Source: Micromonospora lupini str. Lupac 08 (GTDB taxonomy: Bacteria; Actinomycetota; Actinomycetes; Mycobacteriales; Micromonosporaceae). Taken from it: DNA of 64,000 nucleotides. Positions 28,150-37,718 of this stretch are shown piece by piece (positions within the stretch are counted from its first letter, which is position 1; each line of letters opens with the position of its first letter). The position numbers and the translations under genes are program-made. The stretch lies in NCBI RefSeq assembly GCF_000297395.2, contig NZ_HF570108.1, positions 1,148,276 to 1,212,275 on the forward strand, in the 5' to 3' direction. The notes below the pieces were generated by a model that was not told the origin of the DNA, searched no databases, and saw nothing but the letters and a program-made list of their open reading frames with translations.

Positions 28150-31100
28150 GTGCTGACGCCGGACCAGACTCGTCACCGGGGCCAGTCCCACCCGCAGAAC
28201 CAAAGGTGCCGCATGCTTTCCCGCTCCCCGTCCGCCACGGAATCGCCGGCGCTGATCCTCGACCGCGCCACCTCCCTGGTCGACTATCTGATGGCCGTGC
28301 GGGCCCAGATGGAGAAGCCGGCCCGGACGGTGCCGCAGGCGGACGCGTTCTGGCAGCACGACCTGCCGGCTCACCCCGACTGCCAGGTGGGCGTCTCCTC
28401 TGACGGCAGCAGCTGGTTGCGGGTCGGTCTGCCGCCCGCGCCGAAGCAGCTGCGGGCACCCGCCGAGTTCGGCCCGTATCTCGCCGGGCCGCTGTCGTAC
28501 GAGAGCGAACCGCGGCTGGCCGGCGACGAGGAGACGGTTGAGCGCCTCCGTACCCGGTTCGAGCAGTGGCGGGAGCGGGAGTGGCGGCCCTGGGCCGAGC
28601 AGGCCCGACGTACCGAGGCGGTCCGCAGGCTGCACCGGAGCCTGTTCGACCTGAAGCACCGCATCGACATGAACGCCGCCACCCACGAGCTGGTGTGGGG
28701 GCACGGTGTCCTGCGCACGGACGTGGTCGGGAACCGGGTGCAGTACCCGCTCGTCGTGACCCCGGTCGCCATCGAGTTCGACGCCGACCGGTCGACGATC
28801 CGGGTGGTGCCGCAGGGCGCCGGCCGGCTCCAGACCGACCCGCTGACCGGCCTCGACGAGCGGTACCTCAGCCAGCTGCTCGCGCTCGCCGGCTCCGGCG
28901 GGCAGCTCGACCTCGACGTCTGGGACGACTTCGCCCGCCAGGAGTTCCTCGAGCGGGCCCTGCGCCGCCTCGGGCTCGATCCGACCGTCCGGGCCGACGA
29001 CGCACCCGCTCCGGTCGGCCCGTACGTCCACGACACCGGCGTGCTCTTCGTCCGGCCCCGGCAGCGGATGTTGCGCCGCTTCCTCGAGGAACTCCGCGCC
29101 CGCCTGCTCAGCGGCGATACCGCGAGCATCGGTGCGCTGGCCGCCATCCTCGCCCATGAGCCGAGCCGCCTGGAAATGCCGCACGACCAGCCGGCACGGT
29201 GGGCGCCGCTGGGGGAGCGGCTGCTCATGCCGCTGCCCACCAACGAGGCGCAGGAGTCCATCGCCCGGCGGCTCGCCCAGCACCGCAACGTGGCCGTTCA
29301 GGGTCCGCCCGGCACCGGCAAGACCCACACCATCCGCAACCTGATCTGCCACCTGATGGCGCACGGAAAGCGGGTGCTCGTGGTCGCGCAGAAGGAGGAT
29401 CCGCTGCGGGTCCTGCGGGACGGCCTGCCCGAGGAGATCCAGTCGCTCTGCCTGGCGGTGCTCGGCCGCTCCACCGACCAGCTCGTCCAGCTCCAGCTCG
29501 CCGCCCGGGAACTCTCCGACCGGGGCGCCACCCTCGACAAGCGCAGCGAGCAGCAGCGGGTGGATCGGCTGCGCCGCCAGCTCGAGGAGGCCGAACGGGA
29601 CCTCAGCCAGGCGCTCGGGGCGCTGCGCACCCTGGCGGAGAACGAGTCCGCGCAGTACGAGATCGACGGCATCCGGCTGTCGCCGAGCGACGTCGGCAGC
29701 TGGCTGCGGGACCGGGCCGACCGGTACGGCGACATCCCCGACGAGATCCCACCGGACCTCGACGCGCCGCTCACCGTCGAGGAGTTCACCGACCTGCTCG
29801 ACATCGCCCGTCGTACCGCCCGTCAGGACCGCACGCAGGCGCTGCGGCACCTGCCGACGGTGGCCGCGCTGCCGACCGCCTCGGCCGTTCTCGCGGCACG
29901 GCGGGAACTCGCCGCCACCCGTGCTGAGCTGGACCGCCTCGCCGCCGCGGGTGTGGTGCTGCCGGAGGTACGGGCGTTCGGCCGGCCCGCCCTCGACGAG
30001 CTCGCCGGGCACCTGCGGGAGGCGCTCACCCTGCTGACCGCCCGGGAGGGTGCCTGGACGGACACCCTCGCCAAACTCCTGCAGGCTGACCCGAACTGGC
30101 GGGCCATGTGGGAGGACCACGTCGCCGCCTGCCAGCGGGCGCTCGCTGAACTCGCCACGGCAACCCGGGTCGTCGCTGGCCGCCGGGTGACCGTCGCCGA
30201 CCCGCATCTCGCCGAACCGCGCCGGCTGCTGGCACAGCTCGGCGACCTACGCCAGCGCTTCGCCGCCGGCAAGGGCGTCAACAAGTTCTTCCAGGGCACC
30301 CTCGCCAAGCTCGCCGCGGACTGCCGCATCGACGGTGAGGTCCTGCGCACCGCCGACGACGTCGAAATCGTCGTCGCGTACGTCAACCGTCTCCGGTTGC
30401 GGCAGGAACTTGCCACCCGGTGGACCGAGTGGCGGAACCTGCTCAACCTGCCGCAGGAACCCGGCGACCAGCCCGAACTCTGGGCCGGTCGACTGCTCAG
30501 CGACGCGGCGACCGCCCTGGACTGGGACCGCCGCCGCTGGCCCGCCCTGCACGCGACCGTCAGCCGACTGGTGCCCCGGGTCGAGCCGGCGGTCGACGTA
30601 CGCCGGCTGACCGCGCTCACCGACCTGGTCGCCCGGTGCGCGACCGTCTTCACCCACGACCGGCTCGTCGCCGAGGAGCGCGAGCTGGGCGCCCTGCTCC
30701 AGGCCGGCATGTCCACCAGCGACGCCAGCGAACTGTGGCGGCTGCTCGACCAGAGCCGACAGCAGGACGACCTGCCTGGCTGGGACGGCATCCTCGACGA
30801 GGTACGCCGCCTGGCCGGCCTGCGCCCCGACGCGCAACGGTTCACCCAGCTCGCCGACCGGCTCCGCCCGGCCGCCCCCGCCTGGACCGCCGAGATCGAC
30901 GCCGGCACCGCGTCCGCCCTCGCCGGCAGCGGCGGCGACTGCCTGCACCGCTGGCAGTGGCGCCGCGCCCAGACCTGGTTCGACACCGTCGTGGGCAGCC
31001 TCGACCCGGTCTCGCTCGGGCGCCGGGTCGAGCAGACCCGGGACCGCATCCGGCGACTCACCCAGGAACTCGTCGTCGCCTCCTCCTGGCTGGAGGTCTC

Positions 31101-34100
31101 CAAGGCCCTCGACGACCGCAGGCGGGCCGCGCTCGCCGACTGGACCACCGCCCTGAGGAAGATCGGAAAGGGTACGGGCAAGAACGCCGCCCAATGGCAG
31201 GCGCACGCCCAGCGGGCCATGAGCGCCGCCGTCGACGCCGTACCGGTCTGGGTCATGTCCGTCGACCGGGCCATCGAGCAGTTCGCCGGCGGGGCGCACT
31301 TCGACGTGGTCATCGTCGACGAGGCCTCTCAGGCGGACATGTTCTCGCTGCCCGTGCTGAGCCTCGCCGAGCGCGCCGTCGTGGTTGGCGACGACCAGCA
31401 GATCGGACCGCAGCTGTCATTCGTCGGCACGGTGACCGGCCTGATCAACTCGCACCTGGTCGACGTGCCGTCCGCCGAGCACTTCGACCCGGAGAGCAGC
31501 CTGTACGACCACGCCGTCCGTCGCTCCCCGGAGCGCATCCTGCTGACCGAGCACTTCCGGTCCGTGCCGGCGATCATCGGCTTCTCCAGTGAGACGTACT
31601 ACGGCGGGGAGATCGAGCCGCTGCGCACCGACCGGCCCGCCGGCATCGGCGACCCGGTCAACGCCGTGCATGTGCCCGACGGCATCCGCCAAGGCCTCAT
31701 CGGCTACGGCGATGTCAACGTCCCCGAGGCTGAAGCCCTCGTCGCACGGGTCGCGGCGATCGTCGCCGACCCGGCCTACGGGGGACGCAGCATCGGGGTG
31801 GTCAGCCTGCTCAGCACCAGCGGACAGGCCCTCTACCTGCTCACCCGCCTCCGCGAGGAGGTCGGCGAGGAGGAGATGGAACGGCGTCGGCTGCGCGTCG
31901 GCGACTCGTACACCTTCCAGGGCGACGAGCGGGACGTCGTCCTCGTGTCGATGGTCGTCGAGCCGCATCACGGCCCGGTCTCCGCCTTCACCAAGCGCGA
32001 CCACCACCGGCGGGTCAACGTCGCCGCCTCCCGCGCCCGGGACCAGCTGTGGGTGTTCCACTCAGTGCAGCCGGCCGACCTGCGCGAGGACGACGCCCGC
32101 GGGCTGCTGCTCACCTACTGCCAGAACGTCAGCCCCGTCGACGAGGCGTACGACGACCTGGAGAAGCGCTGTGACAGCGACTTCGAACGCGAAGTGCTGC
32201 GCCGTATCCTGCGTCGCGGGTACCGGCCGCTGCCGCAGTTCCGCATCGGCGGGTACCGGATCGACTTCGTCCTGCCGGCGCCCGACGGCCGGCGGCTGGC
32301 CATCGAGTGCGACGGCGACGCCTACCACGGGCCGGAGCAGTGGGAGAGCGACATGCGCCGGCAGGCGGTGCTGGAGCGGGTCGGCAACTGCGTCTTCGTG
32401 CGGATCCGGGGGAGTGTGTTCAGCCGGGACCCGGAGGCGGCAATGGAGCCGCTCTGGCAGCGGATCGACGAGCTGGGTATCGTCGTTCCGCCTAACCCGC
32501 CGGCGCCGCCGACTCCACCCCATCGGCCTGGCCCGGGGGGCGGCACGCTCGTCCGAGCGCGGTCCGCACTGCCCGGTCCGCGCATCGGCCCGGCAGCACC
32601 CTCGTGGTCGTCCGCACCGGTGCCGCCCGAAGCGGCCTTGAGGGCCGCTCAGGGCAGCACTGCCGTAGCCGTGGCAGGCAGGATCTCGCCGGTGCGGGAC
32701 GTTCCGCTCGTGGCAGAACCGGCCGAATTCTCTGCACGCCCGGCAGCGGTGGGGATTCTCCGCGACCAGCTACCGTCCACACCGTCGCCCACGTTGGTCC
32801 ATGCGCCGTCCGAGACGGAGACGGTGGGCGGAGGACCTACCCCGCAAGCAGTGGCTGCACCTGACTCGTCATCCGACTCGGAGACGCTCCCGACCGCCGA
32901 AGCATCCGCCAATCCTCCGGTCGAGGCCGCCGTCCTCGAACTGCCCTGCTCTCGCGTGGTGAAGGCGGAGATGCCGGCCAACGACGTGGTGGCGGAGCCT
33001 CCACCGCTGAGCGGGGGACCGATGGTGGTCACGCCCTCGCCGCAGCGGGTCACCGCAACGAAGGCAGCGCCACTCGTCACGGACCCGTTGGTGGACGAGC
33101 TGCGCACGATGCTCGACCGGCGTGGTGCACGAGCGGCGCAGTCGGTCGTAGCCGACTTCGTTGCCCGGCACCGGTTGACCAACCGGCAGGTCGATGCGCT
33201 GGTGGTCGCGCTGCTCCGAAAGCCCTCGCACGCGGCACCGCAGGAGGATCCGCCTGCTACGACGGGCCCGTCCATCGACGGTTCAACGGCGGATGGTGCA
33301 GAGGGCAGTTCCGAGCCGGCGGAACTCTCGGAGGCCCAGGCCGACGCATCGGACGTCGAGGCGGCACAGGCCGAGAGCGATGGCCCGGCGGACGACGACC
33401 TCGCATGGATGTTCGGAGGTGACTCGCAGGGCTTAGCAGCGAGAGCGGTCGATGACGTCGTAAGTCAGACGTTCGACGACCTCCTAGGTGACTGGGTACG
33501 TAGCGGTCAGCTGAGCCGTGCCGACGTCGCCTTGCTGGCCACGAAGCGGAAGTTGTCGTCGGCGCAGCACGGCGAATTGCTGAGCCTGCTGGAGGACGCG
33601 GGCGTCGAGCTTCCACGGTCGACGGACGTTCGACCGAAGCAGGCTGCGCCCAAGGGGTACGAACATGACGGTGACTCCGTCGGCCAGTACCTGCGGGCAA
33701 TTAGCCGTCTCCCCCTCATCGGCGCGTCGCGCGAGGTCGAACTGTGGTCGCTGATATCTCAAGGCGTCGCTGCTCGGAAGGAGTTGGAGGCTGGAGGTAA
33801 AGAGCTGGCGCCGAGCGCCCGCTTGAGTCTCGAACGCCGCGTAGCGGACGGAAGGCGCGCACATGCAGAGCTGGTTTGCGCCAACTTGCGATTGGTGGTC
33901 TCGATCGCCAAGCAGCGCCACTACGACCGCAGCGGCGTCGAGTTCGCTGACCGGATCCAGGACGGCAACATCGGCCTGATGCGGGCCGCCGACAAGTTCG
34001 ACGGATCGATGGGCAACAAGTTTTCGACGTACGCGACCTGGTGGATCAGGCAGAGCATCGATCGGGGCGTCGCAGACCGAGGAAGAACGATCCGCATCCC

Positions 34101-34647
34101 GGTTCACCTGCACGAAAAGGCGCGGAAGGTTCGCAGGGCGGTCTCGAGACTGACGTGGAAGCTCGACCGTGAGCCCACCTTGGCGGAGATCTCCGAAGAG
34201 ACGGGCGTTGAGCCCGGATCTGTTCAGGCGATCCTCGATCTCGATCGCCCGCTGGTCAGCATCGACATGCTGCTCGGAGAGGAGGGCGACCTACGCCTGT
34301 CGGACATCCTGCTCGACGACGACAACCGCGATGGGCGGACAGATCCTGCCGAGGTCGTCATCCACGCCATGTTCAGTACCGATGTCGCCCGCGCTTTGGC
34401 CGCGCTTCTGCCGGACCGGGCTGTCCGCATCCTCGAACGCAGGTTTGGTTTCGGAACTGGCGAGGAGGAGACGTTGGACGCCATCGGTGCCCACTTCAAC
34501 GTCACCCGTGAACGCATCAGGCAGATCCAAGGAAAGTCGTTGGCGACGCTGCGGGAGAGCGAGGAGGCCGTGGCGTTGCGGTCGTACCTGGTCGACGATT
34601 CGAAGGCCGGCGAGTTCGGCGTTCCCGTGAGGAGGAAGGCGTCATGA
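28150..34647 (+). CDS. SF1 helicase - PD-(D/E)XK-like nuclease - sigma-70 factor fusion protein
   Basis: A 2165-residue protein from GTG 28150 (ATG 28213 is possible). Residues 1-1340 form a UPF1/Dna2-like SF1 helicase: Walker A GPPGTGKT (385-392), a long helical insertion, VIVDEASQ (about 1054-1061), GDDQQIGPQ, TFQGDERDVVLVSMV and VAASRARDQLWVF. Residues 1340-1440 resemble the DUF559/MTES_1575 nuclease fold with Asp1372 (RIDF) and Glu1386/Asp1388 (IECDGD). After a Pro/Ala linker and a sigma-1.1-like helical block (about 1776-1822) comes a nearly complete primary-type sigma factor (1835-2146). It has FSTYATWWIRQ in region 2, TIRIPVH, a region 3.2-like acidic finger and the VTRERIRQI helix of region 4. 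It heads the DISARM-like operon; drmA starts within its stop codon (ATGA). The helicase-nuclease should act on phage DNA; the sigma part's job is unknown. Confidence 0.9.
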   Translation: MLTPDQTRHRGQSHPQNQRCRMLSRSPSATESPALILDRATSLVDYLMAVRAQMEKPARTVPQADAFWQHDLPAHPDCQVGVSSDGSSWLRVGLPPAPKQLRAPAEFGPYLAGPLSYESEPRLAGDEETVERLRTRFEQWREREWRPWAEQARRTEAVRRLHRSLFDLKHRIDMNAATHELVWGHGVLRTDVVGNRVQYPLVVTPVAIEFDADRSTIRVVPQGAGRLQTDPLTGLDERYLSQLLALAGSGGQLDLDVWDDFARQEFLERALRRLGLDPTVRADDAPAPVGPYVHDTGVLFVRPRQRMLRRFLEELRARLLSGDTASIGALAAILAHEPSRLEMPHDQPARWAPLGERLLMPLPTNEAQESIARRLAQHRNVAVQGPPGTGKTHTIRNLICHLMAHGKRVLVVAQKEDPLRVLRDGLPEEIQSLCLAVLGRSTDQLVQLQLAARELSDRGATLDKRSEQQRVDRLRRQLEEAERDLSQALGALRTLAENESAQYEIDGIRLSPSDVGSWLRDRADRYGDIPDEIPPDLDAPLTVEEFTDLLDIARRTARQDRTQALRHLPTVAALPTASAVLAARRELAATRAELDRLAAAGVVLPEVRAFGRPALDELAGHLREALTLLTAREGAWTDTLAKLLQADPNWRAMWEDHVAACQRALAELATATRVVAGRRVTVADPHLAEPRRLLAQLGDLRQRFAAGKGVNKFFQGTLAKLAADCRIDGEVLRTADDVEIVVAYVNRLRLRQELATRWTEWRNLLNLPQEPGDQPELWAGRLLSDAATALDWDRRRWPALHATVSRLVPRVEPAVDVRRLTALTDLVARCATVFTHDRLVAEERELGALLQAGMSTSDASELWRLLDQSRQQDDLPGWDGILDEVRRLAGLRPDAQRFTQLADRLRPAAPAWTAEIDAGTASALAGSGGDCLHRWQWRRAQTWFDTVVGSLDPVSLGRRVEQTRDRIRRLTQELVVASSWLEVSKALDDRRRAALADWTTALRKIGKGTGKNAAQWQAHAQRAMSAAVDAVPVWVMSVDRAIEQFAGGAHFDVVIVDEASQADMFSLPVLSLAERAVVVGDDQQIGPQLSFVGTVTGLINSHLVDVPSAEHFDPESSLYDHAVRRSPERILLTEHFRSVPAIIGFSSETYYGGEIEPLRTDRPAGIGDPVNAVHVPDGIRQGLIGYGDVNVPEAEALVARVAAIVADPAYGGRSIGVVSLLSTSGQALYLLTRLREEVGEEEMERRRLRVGDSYTFQGDERDVVLVSMVVEPHHGPVSAFTKRDHHRRVNVAASRARDQLWVFHSVQPADLREDDARGLLLTYCQNVSPVDEAYDDLEKRCDSDFEREVLRRILRRGYRPLPQFRIGGYRIDFVLPAPDGRRLAIECDGDAYHGPEQWESDMRRQAVLERVGNCVFVRIRGSVFSRDPEAAMEPLWQRIDELGIVVPPNPPAPPTPPHRPGPGGGTLVRARSALPGPRIGPAAPSWSSAPVPPEAALRAAQGSTAVAVAGRISPVRDVPLVAEPAEFSARPAAVGILRDQLPSTPSPTLVHAPSETETVGGGPTPQAVAAPDSSSDSETLPTAEASANPPVEAAVLELPCSRVVKAEMPANDVVAEPPPLSGGPMVVTPSPQRVTATKAAPLVTDPLVDELRTMLDRRGARAAQSVVADFVARHRLTNRQVDALVVALLRKPSHAAPQEDPPATTGPSIDGSTADGAEGSSEPAELSEAQADASDVEAAQAESDGPADDDLAWMFGGDSQGLAARAVDDVVSQTFDDLLGDWVRSGQLSRADVALLATKRKLSSAQHGELLSLLEDAGVELPRSTDVRPKQAAPKGYEHDGDSVGQYLRAISRLPLIGASREVELWSLISQGVAARKELEAGGKELAPSARLSLERRVADGRRAHAELVCANLRLVVSIAKQRHYDRSGVEFADRIQDGNIGLMRAADKFDGSMGNKFSTYATWWIRQSIDRGVADRGRTIRIPVHLHEKARKVRRAVSRLTWKLDREPTLAEISEETGVEPGSVQAILDLDRPLVSIDMLLGEEGDLRLSDILLDDDNRDGRTDPAEVVIHAMFSTDVARALAALLPDRAVRILERRFGFGTGEEETLDAIGAHFNVTRERIRQIQGKSLATLRESEEAVALRSYLVDDSKAGEFGVPVRRKAS

Positions 34648-37600
34648 GCGGCGTGGGGGACCAGTCTCTGGAGCAGGCCTGCGAGGCGTTCGTCGACTGG
34701 CTCGACCGGCGGGTGGTGGCGGCGGGCCGTGGCGACGGTTTGAGCCGTCTCGAGGTGGCACCCTCCGGCACGTTCTGGCTGGGCCGTCTCGCCTGCGAGG
34801 ACGAGGTGCGCAAGGACGCCCCCGACGATCGGTCGGAGCGTCTGGACCCATGCGCGATCGCCATCCGGCTCCGCCCTGCGGCGGCGCCACCCTGGTCGAT
34901 GACGGTGATCGTCCGGGCGCGAGCGTGGGTGAAGGATCCGAAGGACGGGCCGGACCCCGACCGGCGCTGGTGGCGGACGGACCTCGTCGAGGAGGTCGTG
35001 TCGGTCCTGGTCTCCGGCGAGGGCGAAACGTTCGGCGGCAAGCAACTCCGGGATGCATTCGCCGCGGTGGGTGCCCCCGGTCTCTCCGCCGAGGTGCGGG
35101 TGGACGTGGAGGACTGGCATCGGCAGACCGAAGTCGTGGTGCAGCTGGTCAACACGAGCCCGGAGAAGGCGCCCGGCCTGACCGACTCCCACCTGTACGA
35201 GACGCAGCTCGAAGTCTCTGGCCTTCCTACCGTGCCGTTCGAGCTGGAGGCGCTACCGGACAGCTTCCGATACGACCGGAAGGTGCCGGCCTACGGAGTG
35301 AACGTCGGCGTCGAGGTAGTGGCACCAGGCGTGTTCCGCACGTCGGACACCGTGGGCGTGCAGACCTACCGTCCCGACTACTGGAGTGGCGCAGCTCCGC
35401 AGCCGGATCTATCGTTCACGAGGCTCGCATCCGACCCGCTCCCTCAGCTCCAAGCCTTGGTCGATGCGCTCGACGCGTACGACCACATCCATTGGTCTTC
35501 GACAGCTCTCGATGCTCGGCAAGTCGCCGAGGGCTGGACGTTGACCATGCGAGCCAAGGCCGACGAGTCTGCCGAGCAGGTGTTCGAGGAACTGAATAGG
35601 CTCCGGGCCGGTCTCACGCTGCTAGGGGACCGACCTGAGATCCTCCGCTCCTTCCGGCTGATGAACAAGGCGATCGCCCGTAGCGCCGAGGGGCGCGGGT
35701 ATACCACCTGGCGGCCGTTCCAGGTCGGCTTCCTGCTCTCGGCCATCCGCTTCCTCGCCGAGCCGGAGGACGAGGCGAGGTACGTCGACACGGTCTGGTT
35801 CGCGACCGGTGGCGGCAAGACGGAGACCTACCTGGGGTTGCTCCTGACGGCGGCGTTCTTCGACCGCCTCACCGGCAAAGCCCTGGGAGTGACGGCCTGG
35901 TCGCGCTTCCCGCTGCGGTTACTGAGCCTCCAGCAGACCCAGCGGTTCGCCGACGCTCTGGCCGGCGCGGAGATGGTGCGCCAGGAGGAGGGCGTCAAGG
36001 GCGCACCCTTCAGTCTCGGGTTCCTCGTCGGTCGCGCGGGAACGCCCAACAAGATCGTGCCGAAGACCGAGACCGACGAGATCACCCCGGACAGCCCAGG
36101 CATGCCGGACAAGTACCGCGTGCTGTTGCACTGTCCCTTCTGTCGGGACGAGAACCTCCAGATGCGCTTCGACCGCCAGCGGTGGAAGCTCGACCACCGC
36201 TGCACGAACCGGAGCTGCCCCTGGAAGGGGCAGGCCCTGCCGATGTACGTCGTTGACCAGGAAGTGTTCAGGTTCCTGCCGACGGTGGTGGTCGGCACCC
36301 TCGACAAGGCCGCATCGATCGGTCTGCAGCAGGCGATGCGCGGCCTCGTGGGGGCGCCACAGAAGCTCTGCCCAGTGGAATGGCACGGCTTCACGTACGC
36401 GGAGCGGTCCAAGAGCCCCAACGGCTGTCTGGTGCCGGACTGCCAGGGCGGCAAGGCCCTCAGGCCGCTGCCCATGGACGCCAAGCGGTTCGGCCCGTCA
36501 CTGCGGCTGCAGGACGAGTTGCACCTGCTCCGGGACAGTCTCGGCGCGGTCGATTCCCACTACGAGAGCCTGCTCGATCATCTCCAGTTCGAGCTGTGTG
36601 GCACTCGGGCGAAGATCGTGGCGAGCAGCGCGACGTTGACCGGATACGAACACCAGACCAAGGTCCTCTACCAGCGGGAGGGGCGGGTCTTTCCGCAGCC
36701 GGGCCCGCGAGCGGGTGAATCGTTCTGGACGACCCCGACGGAGAAGCCGTTGCGGCGGTTCGTCGCCGTCGCGCCCCGTGGCGTCACGTTGGAGCACGTC
36801 AGCGACCGGACGCTCGACGCCTTGCAGCGCTGCGTCCGCCAGCTCAAGGACGACCCTGCGACCGTGTGTGCCGAAGCCGGCATCGACCGGAAGTACGTGG
36901 ACACGCTGGTCAGCCTCTACGGCACCGACGTGGTCTACGGCTCGACGCTCTACGACGTGGAAGCTGCCGGGCGAAGTCTTGGCAGCAACAACACGGTCGA
37001 GGGCATCAACGTCGAGCAGCTCACCGGGCAGACCGAGTTCGACGACGTCCGGGCCATCCTGGACCGGTTGGAGAAGCCGGAGGAGGACTTCGCCGAGCGG
37101 ATCCACGTGGTGGCCGCCAGTTCGATGCTCTCGCACGGTGTCGACGTAGACCGGCTGAACACCATGGTGATGCTGGGCCTGCCGCTGACGACTGCCGAGT
37201 TCATCCAGACCACGGCGCGGGTCGGTCGTAGGCATCCTGGCCTGGTCTACGTCCTGCACAAGATCGGCCGGGAACGCGATGCGCAGACGTTCCGGCAGTT
37301 CACGCAGTACGTGCGGCAGGGCGACCGCTTCGTCGACGCCATTCCGATCACGCGTCGCAGTCGCCGGGTCCTGGACCTCACCGTGGCTGGCGTCGTGGGC
37401 GCACGGACGTTGATGATCCGCGAGCCGGCCAGCAAGCAGCGGCTCAGCACGCCGGCGAAGCTGCGCCAGTACGCGCGTGATTCCGGGATGACGCCCGCGG
37501 CCGAGGCAGCCGCAGTGGCCAAGGTCCTGGGCCTCGACGGGGCGGAGGACTCCCTGCATCGCGAACAGATCGCCGATTGGCTGCAGGCTTGGTTCGCCGA

Positions 37601-37706
37601 TCTCGAAGACCCTGCCACCAAGGCCACGTTCGTCAGCGAACTGGGCCCCCGATCACCGATGACGAGCCTCCGAGACGTCGAGGCCAGCGCTCCCATCCAC
37701 GACTGA
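34644..37706 (+). CDS. drmA: DISARM helicase DrmA
   Basis: A 1020-residue SF2 helicase-domain protein. The N-terminal 370 residues contain no familiar motif. Helicase motifs follow: WFATGGGKTETYLGL (Walker A about 387-394), RLQDELHLL (QDEL at 623-626 in place of DEAD/DEAH), VASSATLTGY and the motif VI region TTARVGRRHPGLVYVLH. A cysteine cluster (HCPFCRDENL, CTNRSCPWKG) lies between motifs I and II. QDEL, the cysteine insert and the partner DrmB downstream mark DrmA. In characterised DISARM, DrmA and DrmB form a DNA-loading complex that blocks entering phage DNA. ATG 34644 overlaps the previous stop. Confidence 0.88.
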   Translation: MSGVGDQSLEQACEAFVDWLDRRVVAAGRGDGLSRLEVAPSGTFWLGRLACEDEVRKDAPDDRSERLDPCAIAIRLRPAAAPPWSMTVIVRARAWVKDPKDGPDPDRRWWRTDLVEEVVSVLVSGEGETFGGKQLRDAFAAVGAPGLSAEVRVDVEDWHRQTEVVVQLVNTSPEKAPGLTDSHLYETQLEVSGLPTVPFELEALPDSFRYDRKVPAYGVNVGVEVVAPGVFRTSDTVGVQTYRPDYWSGAAPQPDLSFTRLASDPLPQLQALVDALDAYDHIHWSSTALDARQVAEGWTLTMRAKADESAEQVFEELNRLRAGLTLLGDRPEILRSFRLMNKAIARSAEGRGYTTWRPFQVGFLLSAIRFLAEPEDEARYVDTVWFATGGGKTETYLGLLLTAAFFDRLTGKALGVTAWSRFPLRLLSLQQTQRFADALAGAEMVRQEEGVKGAPFSLGFLVGRAGTPNKIVPKTETDEITPDSPGMPDKYRVLLHCPFCRDENLQMRFDRQRWKLDHRCTNRSCPWKGQALPMYVVDQEVFRFLPTVVVGTLDKAASIGLQQAMRGLVGAPQKLCPVEWHGFTYAERSKSPNGCLVPDCQGGKALRPLPMDAKRFGPSLRLQDELHLLRDSLGAVDSHYESLLDHLQFELCGTRAKIVASSATLTGYEHQTKVLYQREGRVFPQPGPRAGESFWTTPTEKPLRRFVAVAPRGVTLEHVSDRTLDALQRCVRQLKDDPATVCAEAGIDRKYVDTLVSLYGTDVVYGSTLYDVEAAGRSLGSNNTVEGINVEQLTGQTEFDDVRAILDRLEKPEEDFAERIHVVAASSMLSHGVDVDRLNTMVMLGLPLTTAEFIQTTARVGRRHPGLVYVLHKIGRERDAQTFRQFTQYVRQGDRFVDAIPITRRSRRVLDLTVAGVVGARTLMIREPASKQRLSTPAKLRQYARDSGMTPAAEAAAVAKVLGLDGAEDSLHREQIADWLQAWFADLEDPATKATFVSELGPRSPMTSLRDVEASAPIHD

Positions 37707-37718
37707 CAGGCGGACGAC

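Noticed and set aside
28144..30207. 687-residue minus-strand frame opposite the helicase N-terminus
   Set aside because: Shadow of the GC-rich plus-strand gene with no recognisable motif.
28150..34647. The sigma-like part as a separate gene starting inside the long frame
   Set aside because: No plausible ribosome site and start precede region 1.2, and the frame is open from the helicase through the linker without interruption. Resequencing could still change this.
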